DNA from: Asticcacaulis sp. AC460
GTDB taxonomy: Bacteria > Pseudomonadota > Alphaproteobacteria > Caulobacterales > Caulobacteraceae
NCBI RefSeq assembly: GCF_000495795.1
Contig: NZ_AWGD01000003.1
Coordinates: 124,001-188,000 of the forward strand
Direction: 5' to 3'
DNA: 64,000 bases
Shown here: piece by piece, positions 9,633-17,079 of the stretch
Layout: each line of letters begins with the position of its first letter
Position numbering within the stretch: position 1 is the stretch's first letter
Made by a program: the position numbers and the translations under genes
The notes under the pieces: model-generated
Told to the model about the DNA's origin: nothing
Seen by the model: only the letters and a program-made list of their open reading frames with translations
The model's database searches: none

Positions 9633-10571
9633 CTAATCGACCAAGGATGACGCGCCAAAACACCAGGCCAGGATGGCTTTTTGGGCATGTATGCGATTTT
9701 CAGCCTCATCCCAGATCAGCGATTGCGGACCGTCGATGACCTCGTCGGCCACCTCCTCGCCGCGGTGCGCCGGCAGGCAGTGCAGGAACACCGCATCCTT
9801 CCTGGCCAGGCCCATCAGCTTGTTGTCGACCTGATAGGCATGAAAGGCCATCAGGCGCTCGTCGTGATCCAGGTCGCCCATCGACACCCAGGTATCGGCC
9901 AGCACGACATCGGCGCCTTCGACGGCGGCGCGCGGATCGGAACCGACCGTCACCTTCGCGCCATGCTGGGCGGCGAAGACCATGGCGTCCATCGACGGCT
10001 TGTAGCCCTCCGGACAGGCGATGCGCAGTTCGAAGTCGAAGCGCGCCGCCGCGTGGATCAGGCTGTTACAGACATTGTTGCCGTCGCTGACCCAGGCCAG
10101 CACCTTGCCGGCGATGGGGCCGCGATGCTCTTCGATGGTCTGGATGTCGGCCAGAATCTGGCATGGATGCGACAGGTTGGTCAGCCCGTTGACCACCGGA
10201 ATGGTCGAGACGGCGGCCAGACGCAGGACATCTTCATGGCGGTTGGCGCGGATCATGATGGCGTCAACCATGCGCGACAGCACCTTGGAGGTATCCTCAA
10301 TCGGCTCACCGCGGCCCAACTGCATGTCGGACGCGGTCGAGATGATGGCGCTGCCGCCCAGTTGACGGATGGCGGCGTCGAACGAGAAGCGCGTGCGCGT
10401 CGAGTTCTTCTCAAAAATCATCGCCAGGACGCGTTCCTTCGCTGGGGCATCGGCGTCGACACGGCCCTGGGTCCAGCCCTTGCGGGCGGCCTTGCGGCGG
10501 TGGGCGTCATCGACAATGGCGCGCAGGGTTGCGGCGTCGAGATCGCAGATATCGAGAAAATGGCGGGTCAT
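9633..10571 (-). CDS. argF: ornithine carbamoyltransferase
   Basis: The 312-residue enzyme makes citrulline from ornithine and carbamoyl phosphate in the cytoplasm, the sixth step of arginine synthesis. Signature motifs are in place: the carbamoyl-phosphate loop STRTR at residues 57-61, HPCQ at 135-138, and HCLP (264-267) followed by AHRGEEV near the C-terminus, which forms part of the ornithine site. Length is usual for the family. It lies 58 bp downstream of argD on the same strand and is probably co-transcribed with it. Confidence 0.95.
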   Translation of the reverse strand: MTRHFLDICDLDAATLRAIVDDAHRRKAARKGWTQGRVDADAPAKERVLAMIFEKNSTRTRFSFDAAIRQLGGSAIISTASDMQLGRGEPIEDTSKVLSRMVDAIMIRANRHEDVLRLAAVSTIPVVNGLTNLSHPCQILADIQTIEEHRGPIAGKVLAWVSDGNNVCNSLIHAAARFDFELRIACPEGYKPSMDAMVFAAQHGAKVTVGSDPRAAVEGADVVLADTWVSMGDLDHDERLMAFHAYQVDNKLMGLARKDAVFLHCLPAHRGEEVADEVIDGPQSLIWDEAENRIHAQKAILAWCFGASSLVD

Positions 10572-10629
10572 GGCTGTTTCCTTCCCCCGGGAAGACGGGA
10601 GGGGCGCGGTCGCCCCTCGCTTACGACAT

Positions 10630-11838
10630 TCAGGCTTGCTCTTTTTGTTTGGCGGCGGCGCGCGCGGCCTCGAAGGTCTTTTCGAGAAGACCGATGGCCT
10701 CGCGGCATTCGTCCTCGGTGACGTTCAGCGGCGGCAGCAGTCGCACGCAATTGTCCGAACCGCCGGCGATCAGCAGGCCGTTATCGCGGGCCAGGGTCAT
10801 GATCTCACGGTTGTTCGGCTTGACCTTGATGCCGACCAGCAGGCCGCGGCCGCGGATCTCTTCGATCATGTCGGGCCAGGTCTGTTTCAGGCCTTCCAGC
10901 TGCTGCTTGAGATAGCCCGCCTGTTTGCGGACATTGTCGAGCAGTTCCGGGCTGGAGATTTCGCCGAACGCGGCTAGGCCGACGGCCATGGCCATCGGAT
11001 TGCCGCCGAAGGTCGAACCGTGCGAACCGACGACCATGCCGGACGCCGCGTCTTCGGTGGCCAAGCACGCCCCGACGGGGAAGCCGCCGCCCAGCGCCTT
11101 GGCGACGCACATGACGTCGGGGGTGACGCCGGAATATTCGTAGGCCCACAGCTTGCCCGAACGGCCCATGCCGCACTGGATTTCGTCGAAGATCAGCAGC
11201 AGGCCGTTGGCGTCGCACAGCTCGCGCAGCAAGGTCAGTTCGGCGTCGGTCAGCGCGCGCGCTCCGCCCTCGCCCTGGACCGGCTCGACCAGGATGGCCG
11301 CGGCCGTTGGGGCTTCCGCGGCTGCGCGGATGGCTTCGTGGTCGTCCAGCGACAGGTGAACGAAGCCCGGCAGGCGCGGACCGAAGCCCTTGAGGTAGGT
11401 TTCGTTGCCGGCGGCGGTGACGGCGGCATAGGTGCGGCCGTGGAAGGCGCCTTCAAAGCCGATGATGTCGATCCGCTCTTCGTTACCGCGCGCGGCATGG
11501 TACTTGCGCGCCAGCTTCAGGGCGCATTCGACGGCTTCGGTGCCGGAATTGGTGAAGAACACCTTGTCGGCAAACGAGGCGGCGCACAGCTTGTCGGCCA
11601 GTTCGCCCTGTTCCGGGATCGTGAAGATGTTCGACACATGCCACAGCTTTTCGGACTGCTTGCGCACGGCCTCGACCAGAACCGGGGCGGCATGGCCCAG
11701 CCCGTTGGTGGCGATCCCCTGGACGAAATCGAGCCATGAGCGGCCATGTCGGTCATACAGTCGGACGCCCTGGCCACGTTCCACCTCGATGGGGGCACGG
11801 GCATAGACACCGAACAGATGATCGTTGGACGCGGTCAT
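10630..11838 (-). CDS. argD: acetylornithine aminotransferase
   Basis: The start is placed at ATG 11838 (MTASNDHLFG) because GGAGGA lies six to eight bases upstream; this gives 402 residues, the usual ArgD size. It is a class III PLP-dependent aminotransferase: the PLP-binding Asp is in LLIFDEIQCGMGR and the Schiff-base lysine is K247 in AKALGGGFPVG. It converts N-acetylglutamate semialdehyde to N-acetylornithine and, in many bacteria, also serves as succinyl-diaminopimelate aminotransferase in lysine synthesis. It heads the argD-argF operon. The upstream leader holds a strong hairpin. Confidence 0.93.
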   Translation of the reverse strand: MTASNDHLFGVYARAPIEVERGQGVRLYDRHGRSWLDFVQGIATNGLGHAAPVLVEAVRKQSEKLWHVSNIFTIPEQGELADKLCAASFADKVFFTNSGTEAVECALKLARKYHAARGNEERIDIIGFEGAFHGRTYAAVTAAGNETYLKGFGPRLPGFVHLSLDDHEAIRAAAEAPTAAAILVEPVQGEGGARALTDAELTLLRELCDANGLLLIFDEIQCGMGRSGKLWAYEYSGVTPDVMCVAKALGGGFPVGACLATEDAASGMVVGSHGSTFGGNPMAMAVGLAAFGEISSPELLDNVRKQAGYLKQQLEGLKQTWPDMIEEIRGRGLLVGIKVKPNNREIMTLARDNGLLIAGGSDNCVRLLPPLNVTEDECREAIGLLEKTFEAARAAAKQKEQA

Positions 11839-11860
11839 GGACTCCTCCAAAAGATAAAAT

Positions 11861-11916
11861 CCTCTTCGCTGACGGCGAAGAGGACGTGGGTTCCGGACGA
11901 GGTACACCCGCCGGAA
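11861..11916 (-). promoter_or_regulatory. hairpins in argD 5' leader
   Basis: Two inverted repeats lie just upstream of argD. The first has a perfect 9-bp stem (CCTCTTCGC at 11861-11869 with GCGAAGAGG at 11875-11883, five-base loop), and on the minus strand it is followed by an AT-rich run ATTTTATCTTTT before the Shine-Dalgarno site. The second, weaker one pairs TTCCGG (11891-11896) with CCGGAA (11911-11916). They could form a terminator/anti-terminator pair or an mRNA stability element. No known arginine operator was recognised. Confidence 0.4.
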
Positions 11917-11993
11917 AATCAGGCCTGCCTTTTGTAGACATATGCCCGCAATGTCAATATTATTTGGGGGTCGCAAAGGCGTAGGGGATAGTC

Positions 11994-12266
11994 ATGGAAA
12001 CCGCTGCAACACCTGTCATTGATATCATTCCGGGTGTGGGTTTCCGTGTCACTACTAACGGCGTCAGTGCGACCGGCGCGTCGCTGCCGGAGGCCATGAC
12101 GGCGCTGCGGGCGGCCATTGCCGCTAAATACGAAACCGAAAAGGGCGACGAGTCCGCCGAGGCGCGTGACGCCACCCGCCAGACCGACCTGGTCAACAAC
12201 GACCGCTTCATGCAGGGCAATATCCTGCAGAACCAGATCCTGCTGGGCGTGGCGCTGGGACTTTAA
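11994..12266 (+). CDS. hypothetical 90-residue protein
   Basis: A small soluble protein (METAATPVIDIIPG...) with a short beta-type N-terminus, an Ala-rich helix near residues 28-45 and a polar middle. A GGGGAT stretch precedes the ATG. It diverges from argD across about 155 bp. No family was recognised. The GC-rich third-position pattern matches its neighbours, which favours a real gene. Confidence 0.5.
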   Translation: METAATPVIDIIPGVGFRVTTNGVSATGASLPEAMTALRAAIAAKYETEKGDESAEARDATRQTDLVNNDRFMQGNILQNQILLGVALGL

Positions 12267-12286
12267 AATTAGCAGATTGGATTTGA

Positions 12287-12583
12287 GTGCGAAAATATGT
12301 TCGAGGTAAATGGCCGGAAGTTGTTGTCCCAGCGGACACGCCTGTTTGGCTCTACTACGAAGTCAATATCGACGACGAAGTCGTTCTTCGCACAGTTGAG
12401 ACCTTTACCGACGGCACTCACGTCCGCAACAGTCTCTCCCTTGAAGAAAGGGACGGCTTTGCCTGCGCATCGTTAGTGCATGGCCCCTTCGGAGAATTGA
12501 CGATCGATTGGCCACTTGAGGAAATCGAAGCCTCCGAATTCGAGAATTTATGGATTGTGAGCGTCAATAAGCCCTTTCCTTAA
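12287..12583 (+). CDS. hypothetical protein resembling DUF6881
   Basis: A 98-residue acidic protein starting at GTG 12287 with no in-frame ATG near the start. The pattern of a W/Y-rich beta strand, then RTVETFTDGTH, then a C-terminal Glu-rich stretch IEASEFENLW resembles the DUF6881 family; this is a resemblance from memory, not a search. DUF6881-type proteins are often immunity-like singletons in toxin loci, but no toxin gene is adjacent. It is noticeably more AT-rich than its neighbours, which suggests acquisition. It ends a few bases into the convergent TraB/GumN gene. Confidence 0.55.
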   Translation: MRKYVRGKWPEVVVPADTPVWLYYEVNIDDEVVLRTVETFTDGTHVRNSLSLEERDGFACASLVHGPFGELTIDWPLEEIEASEFENLWIVSVNKPFP

Positions 12584-13395
12584 AGGCGGCTTTTTTTCAC
12601 GTCCATCCGTGCCACGTCATAGCCACGCCGGCGCAGTTCCGCCACGATGCCATCCGGCCCGATCATATGTGCCGCGCCCAGTGTCACGAACGATGTCCCC
12701 TGCCCCTCCATCATCGCCTCGATCCGTGGCAGCCAGGCCTTGTGCCGATCGCTCAAAAGCCAGCGATAAATCTCCGGATCCGACTTGGCCAAGGCCTTCA
12801 CGTGGGCGGTCATGGCCTTCTGGTCGCCGCTCTGCCATGCCTTGACCGTCACATTGACCCCGTCATCGGAAAAGCCCGTGCCGTAGCGGCCGCGCGGCGA
12901 CCGGTCGGCTTCGAAGCCCCCCACCGACTTGTCCATCATCCTGGCCCGGCGGAACAGCGCCACATCGGCGCCTGCCGTCACCCGGCTGTCGCTCACCGGC
13001 GGCAACCGGTCGAGATTGCGCGACTCGAACCACACCTGGTCGGCGCTGTCGAAGGCGACAAACAGGCGCTGGTCCATCCAGGCCGTTCCCGGTGGCAACA
13101 GGTGGACGCTGCCGAACAGATAGACGGTCGCGTCGCCCTTCGTCGCGACCCATAGCAAGGGCGCCCCCATCGGTCCGGCATGGGCTTCGGCAAGATCCGG
13201 ATCGACGCCCGGCGCCACGTTCAGCACCACCGCCGGCGCCTCACGTGAACCATGAAACCACAAACCGCCAACCACCGTGGTGACCAGGACGCAGGCCGCG
13301 GCCGCCGACAACAGGCCAAGATCAAGCGCCCAGCTCAGCTGGCCGGTCTTTTCGATCGGCCCTTGATATTCCTGGATATGGGTGAGCTTGGTCAT
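12580..13395 (-). CDS. TraB/GumN family protein, membrane-anchored
   Basis: Start ATG 13395 (MTKLTHIQEY) is preferred because AAGGGG lies about eight bases upstream. The 271-residue protein has one N-terminal membrane segment (about residues 25-45) and the two family hallmarks: GSVHLLP in the first third and GAAHMIGPDG near the C-terminus. TraB/GumN proteins share a fold with Tiki-like metalloproteases; the GxxH and GAxH motifs are thought to bind metal. Substrate is unknown. The next gene upstream (13512-14612) is a paralogue, so this is a tandem pair that has diverged strongly. Confidence 0.8.
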   Translation of the reverse strand: MTKLTHIQEYQGPIEKTGQLSWALDLGLLSAAAACVLVTTVVGGLWFHGSREAPAVVLNVAPGVDPDLAEAHAGPMGAPLLWVATKGDATVYLFGSVHLLPPGTAWMDQRLFVAFDSADQVWFESRNLDRLPPVSDSRVTAGADVALFRRARMMDKSVGGFEADRSPRGRYGTGFSDDGVNVTVKAWQSGDQKAMTAHVKALAKSDPEIYRWLLSDRHKAWLPRIEAMMEGQGTSFVTLGAAHMIGPDGIVAELRRRGYDVARMDVKKSRL

Positions 13396-13511
13396 GACGA
13401 CCCCTTGCTGGACAGGACGAATGTCCACGCCATGCAAGTCGCGGGCCGCGTTTTTACCCTTTGTTAAGGATCATTTTGAAACAGTGTTATCGCAAGGTTA
13501 AGCCCGGCGCG

Positions 13512-14612
13512 CTAGTTGCCGGTTTTTACAGCTTCGACCTTGATGCCTTCGTGGCGCAGCATGACGATGACGCTGTCCTCGCCGACCAGGTGGCCTGCGC
13601 CGACGGCGATGAAGACCGTGCCCTTGCCGTCCAGGATCGTCTTGATGCGCGGCACCCAGTTGCGGTTGCGGCCGACGATCAGCCGCTCATAGCCCTCGCG
13701 GTCTTCCATGGCGATTTCACTGACCAGGGGGGCCTCCAACCCCTTCAGGTCACCCGCGAGCCAGGCAGTGATCATCGGATCGATGATCTCAGGCGTGCGG
13801 TCGAGTTCCTTCAACGTCAGACGCAACGCCTTGAGATCGTCCTCGGGCGTGTCGGGCGTCAGGGCCTCCATCTGCTCTTCCATGGTTTCCAGCCCATGCA
13901 CCGGCTTGCCGGCACCGCGCGCCCGCTTGAGCAGGGTCATGTCGATCCCCTGCTGCTGATCCAACCCCATGGCCTTGAACTGGCACTGGACCAGGAACAG
14001 GCCGACGGCGAATTTGCGCAGCATCATCAACTGCTGAGCGCTGACGCCGCAGGCCTGCAGCCGGCGGTCCAGGTCGGCGACCTCTTCCGGCGTCAGACCC
14101 GCCGTCAGTTGGCCCGCCGGGTCCAGCATATACTTCATGGCCACGCCCTGCAGCTTGGCGGTGTCGTCCATGTCGGCGATTTCCAGCCACAGGTCCGCGC
14201 TTGCGTCGAAGCTTTCGCGAACGGCCGGCGTCATCCACTCCACGCCGTCACGCATGGCGTGGATGGTGCCGAACAGATAGACGGTCGAGTCCTTGTCACG
14301 GATCACCCACATCGGCGGGCGGGGAGAGATCTGCGCCGCCTGGGCGGCGGGGATCTTGGTTTCGGCCCAGGCTTCGGGCGCGGTTGTCAGCAACAGGGCC
14401 ACCAAGGCGGCCAAAACAGCTCTCGGAGACTGTTTTGAAAATTCGACGGGCTGAGCCGAAAAGGGCTGGCTTCGAGAACCGGAGCGGAGCGTCCCGTGCT
14501 CAAGGAGCGAAGCGTTAGCACGACGAAAACTCAAGTACGTGAGCACCGGAAGCGCAGAAAACAGCACTTTGCAGGCCAGCCTGACGGATTTACAAACAGT
14601 CTCTATCATCAT
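13512..14612 (-). CDS. TraB/GumN family protein with repeat-derived N-terminus
   Basis: The conserved part begins near DNA position 14330 and carries FGTIHAMRDG and GAGHLVGED, the two TraB/GumN motifs, so the catalytic domain is intact. The start is uncertain. ATG codons at 14609 and 14612 directly follow GGGGGG (14613-14618), and an ATG at 14633 overlaps the end of the XRE gene. Between that start and a good signal-peptide core (AVLAALVALLL ending in AEAWA-like residues near 14345-14415) lie about 60 codons contributed by a repeat element with inverted ends (14426-14603). The protein may use an internal TTG or GTG start after the element instead. Confidence 0.75.
   Translation of the reverse strand: MMIETVCKSVRLACKVLFSALPVLTYLSFRRANASLLEHGTLRSGSRSQPFSAQPVEFSKQSPRAVLAALVALLLTTAPEAWAETKIPAAQAAQISPRPPMWVIRDKDSTVYLFGTIHAMRDGVEWMTPAVRESFDASADLWLEIADMDDTAKLQGVAMKYMLDPAGQLTAGLTPEEVADLDRRLQACGVSAQQLMMLRKFAVGLFLVQCQFKAMGLDQQQGIDMTLLKRARGAGKPVHGLETMEEQMEALTPDTPEDDLKALRLTLKELDRTPEIIDPMITAWLAGDLKGLEAPLVSEIAMEDREGYERLIVGRNRNWVPRIKTILDGKGTVFIAVGAGHLVGEDSVIVMLRHEGIKVEAVKTGN
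14426..14603. repeat. 178-bp inverted-repeat-ended element inside gene start (MITE-like)
   Basis: The ends are imperfect terminal inverted repeats of about 31 bp: GAGACTGTTT at 14426-14435 matches AAACAGTCTC at 14594-14603, and similarity continues inward to GGGCTGAGCC against GGCTGGCC. The interior carries further palindromic pieces, for example CGTGCT/AGCACG around 14494-14522 and CTCAAGTACGTGAG at 14530-14543. It contains no gene of its own. It lies between the presumed ribosome-binding site and the signal peptide of a TraB/GumN gene. No clear target duplication was seen. Confidence 0.55.
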
Positions 14613-14629
14613 CCCCCCACTGGACATGT

Positions 14630-14821
14630 TCATTCAGGCGTAAAAATGTCTTCTATCCGCAGGCCGAACAGCCTGGCAAGCTGAAAGGCCAAGGGCAAGG
14701 ACGGATCGTACTTGCCGGTTTCGATGGCATTGACGGTCTGGCGCGACACTTTCAACCGGTCGGCCAGGTCGGCCTGGGACCAGTTGCGTTCCGCGCGCAG
14801 GACCTTGAGACGATTGTTCAT
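14630..14821 (-). CDS. XRE-family HTH regulator, 63 residues
   Basis: The start is ATG 14821 (MNNRLKVLRAERN), eight bases after the stop of the membrane-protein gene, with GAAGG as ribosome-binding site. The whole protein is one helix-turn-helix domain: WSQADLADRLKVSRQTVNAIE is the canonical Cro/CI-type unit, followed by IEDIFTPE. Such minimal XRE regulators commonly sit in operons with small membrane proteins and control their own operon. Here it is the last gene of three, behind a promoter that contains a perfect palindrome. Confidence 0.85.
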   Translation of the reverse strand: MNNRLKVLRAERNWSQADLADRLKVSRQTVNAIETGKYDPSLPLAFQLARLFGLRIEDIFTPE

Positions 14822-14828
14822 CCGACCT

Positions 14829-15260
14829 TCAGCGATATTTAGTCCAGGCGACAACCTGGCCGATGACCAGCCCGATGACGAACGGCGCCATGCCCAGGAC
14901 CCGGCCCATCAGGAAGCCTTCGTGCGCCCCGTCCAGCGTGCCGATAAACGTATTGTAGGCTTCGGGAAAGACCATGGGCACGATTCCCGATACGGCAAAC
15001 AGACCGAAACCGACGACAAAGCCGGTTTGCGCCGCCAGGCGCTTTTTGGTTTCAGCGAATTCATCCGTCACCGCCACTTTCAGTCGGCGAACATACAGGA
15101 ACACGTAAATCAGCGCGGGTATCGCCAGGACATCGATGAGGATGCCGTATAACGGAAACACCGCCTCGCGAGACCAGTGCAGATTGAACCCGCCCAATAG
15201 GCCTGCCATCGCCCCCAGAACGACGATGCCGATGATGAATGCGCCGCGTGTCGCTGTCAT
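14829..15260 (-). CDS. four-TM membrane protein in XRE operon
   Basis: A 143-residue protein with four hydrophobic segments (about residues 7-25, 37-56, 78-97 and 117-137) and a basic/acidic loop VRRLKVAVTDEFAETKKR between TM2 and TM3. No family was recognised. The upstream neighbour has a comparable DEFQR loop, which hints that the two are distant relatives or partners. It is the middle gene of the operon, 33 bp after one gene and 7 bp before the XRE gene. Confidence 0.75.
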   Translation of the reverse strand: MTATRGAFIIGIVVLGAMAGLLGGFNLHWSREAVFPLYGILIDVLAIPALIYVFLYVRRLKVAVTDEFAETKKRLAAQTGFVVGFGLFAVSGIVPMVFPEAYNTFIGTLDGAHEGFLMGRVLGMAPFVIGLVIGQVVAWTKYR

Positions 15261-15293
15261 GATAAACCCTCCAAAAAATGAAAACCCGCCCCC

Positions 15294-15713
15294 TCAGGGC
15301 ATGGCCGCCCGGACATTCAGCCGGTGGCTGTTATTGACCCAGTACAGCAGCACCATGCCGACGACCGCTAGGGACGGGACGTGATCCACGGCCGGCCAGA
15401 AATAACCGGCCAGCTTTATCAGCACCAGAAACAGCACCCCGCCCAGGGCGCCGGACGACGAGGCTTTGTATTCGATCAGCCTTTGAAACTCATCGGCCCG
15501 GCGCCACCACAGGGCATACAGTCCCGCGCACACCAGGAGGGGCGCCGCAACGATCGCGGTCACCACCACGCCGATCTCAACCTGACCGGTTTGCAGCGGC
15601 GATATGCGCTCAGCCACGGCGCAGGCGACCGTGTAGACCAGGCCCAACAGCACCTTGACGACGTATTTGCCCGTCCCGACCGGATTGTCCGCTCGTGTTG
15701 CCGTTTGTGTCAT
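15294..15713 (-). CDS. four-TM membrane protein, first gene of XRE operon
   Basis: A 139-residue membrane protein with hydrophobic segments near residues 20-38, 48-68, 88-107 and 112-128, and a cytoplasmic-type loop RRADEFQRLIEYKA. The DEFQR loop is typical of small uncharacterised membrane proteins paired with XRE regulators. The start is ATG 15713, with GGAGG about eight bases upstream. It is transcribed from the promoter at 15749-15776. Confidence 0.75.
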   Translation of the reverse strand: MTQTATRADNPVGTGKYVVKVLLGLVYTVACAVAERISPLQTGQVEIGVVVTAIVAAPLLVCAGLYALWWRRADEFQRLIEYKASSSGALGGVLFLVLIKLAGYFWPAVDHVPSLAVVGMVLLYWVNNSHRLNVRAAMP

Positions 15714-15737
15714 TGTGAAAACCTCCCTCGAACTCCG

Positions 15738-15789
15738 ATGACAAGGAGACTTTACATGCCGTTACGGCATTGTCAAGCAACCTTGTCAT
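15738..15789 (-). promoter_or_regulatory. promoter with embedded palindromic operator for XRE operon
   Basis: On the minus strand a perfect -35 box TTGACA (15771-15776) and a -10-like TAAAGT (15749-15754) are separated by 16 bp. That spacer contains the perfect palindrome ATGCCGTAACGGCAT (15756-15770). An outer 9-bp inverted repeat, ATGACAAGG (15738-15746) with CCTTGTCAT (15781-15789), frames the whole promoter. The natural reading is autoregulation by the XRE protein at the end of the operon. Confidence 0.65.
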
Positions 15790-15936
15790 AATGACGCGGA
15801 CGCTTGTCACAAAACCCATAAGTTAATACCGGTTAAATATGTTTCAAAACCTTATATTTACTAGGTTTGCGCTATTTTTCCGGCATGAGGCTTGCAGGTA
15901 CCGTCGGGACCGTAAGTTTCTGATCCGAAGGCGACC

Positions 15937-17079
15937 ATGCTGACCTGCACCCTATACAAGGCCCACGACCTGCCCCAGAGCGAGATCGCCTATTGGCGCG
16001 ACCTGGCCACCGTGACGCCCGACTTCGCCTCGCCCCTTTTGTCGCCCGACTTCATGCAGGCTGTGGCCCAGGTGCGCGACGATGTTTACGTCGCCGTCTA
16101 CCGCCGCGGTGCCCAGACCATCGGCTTCCTGGCCCACCATCGCCGGCCGAACCGGTTTGCCCGTCCTGTCGGCGCGCCGTTTTCCGACTACAGCACCATC
16201 ATCACCGCGCCCGACCCCGGCTTTACCATCGACCAGGCCCTGGAACTGGCCGGCATCGACCGCTTCCATGTCTCGGGCATTGTCGACCCCTACGGTATTT
16301 TCGGCGAGCCCATCGCCGACGCCACCCCGGACGACGCCTATGCCATCGATCTGCGCGGCGACGATCCCGGCAACAATGTCGTCAAGAAGCTGGCCAAGAA
16401 CATCAACCGTCTGCGCCGGCAACTGACCGACCAGGTCGGCGAACCGCGTTTTCTCATCGGCGATGACAGCCGCCGCCATTTCGACGCCATGATCGCCCTG
16501 AAACGCGCCCAGGTGCGCCAGACCGGCCTGCACGACTTCCTGGCGGCCCCCTGGGTCCAGCGCCTGATGGATAACCTGCTGGCGGCGCCGAAGGACGGTT
16601 TGCACGGCTGCCTGGTGACCCTTATGGCCGGCGACACCCCGCTGATGTACCAGTTTGGCCCGCGCCTGGGCGACCGCGCCCACCCGTGGATTTCGAGCTA
16701 CGACCCGGCCTTCGGCGCCTTCTCGCCCGGCCAGATATTCCTCAACGACTGCCGCATCCCGCTGAAGGACGCCGGCATCAGTTGGTACGACCTGTCGACC
16801 GGCCAGCAGCATTACAAGCCCGCCTTCTGTAACCACCACAGCATCGTCCACAACGCCATGGTCTTCAGTTCGTCGCCGGCGGGCCGCTTCAAGCAGGGCT
16901 TCCTCAGAGCCGGCCGCCGCCTGCAGCGCGCCATCCGTCCAGTCGACCACCTGCTGAACCGCATTGACCGCCGCATGGATGTGATTGCCAGCCTGGAGTT
17001 ACGCACGGTCGACCGCCTGCGTGGCTTCACCCACGCCGTGGTCACCGCGCCCAAACGCAAGGGATCCCCCGATGCCTGA
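15937..17079 (+). CDS. GNAT/BioF2-like (CelD/FemAB-type) acyltransferase
   Basis: A 380-residue cytosolic protein with the architecture of the Acetyltransf_6/CelD group: an N-terminal half (FLAHHRRPNRFARPVGAPFSDYS), a central KLAKNINRLRRQ helix, and a C-terminal GNAT-like half with GCLVTLMAGDTPLMYQFGPR and the ISWYDLSTGQQHYK stretch. These proteins transfer acyl or aminoacyl groups in polysaccharide or envelope synthesis; HfsK of Caulobacter holdfast belongs to this general type. It overlaps the glycosyltransferase start by 8 bp, so the two are translationally linked. Orthology to HfsK is only a possibility. Confidence 0.7.
   Translation: MLTCTLYKAHDLPQSEIAYWRDLATVTPDFASPLLSPDFMQAVAQVRDDVYVAVYRRGAQTIGFLAHHRRPNRFARPVGAPFSDYSTIITAPDPGFTIDQALELAGIDRFHVSGIVDPYGIFGEPIADATPDDAYAIDLRGDDPGNNVVKKLAKNINRLRRQLTDQVGEPRFLIGDDSRRHFDAMIALKRAQVRQTGLHDFLAAPWVQRLMDNLLAAPKDGLHGCLVTLMAGDTPLMYQFGPRLGDRAHPWISSYDPAFGAFSPGQIFLNDCRIPLKDAGISWYDLSTGQQHYKPAFCNHHSIVHNAMVFSSSPAGRFKQGFLRAGRRLQRAIRPVDHLLNRIDRRMDVIASLELRTVDRLRGFTHAVVTAPKRKGSPDA

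Noticed and set aside
12580-14612. The two TraB/GumN genes as halves of one split gene
   Set aside because: Each has its own signal or membrane anchor and its own complete pair of GxxH/GAxH motifs, so they are paralogues.
15832-15845. TTAA-N6-TTAA upstream of the acyltransferase gene as a CtrA site
   Set aside because: The spacer is six, not seven bases, so it does not fit the CtrA consensus.
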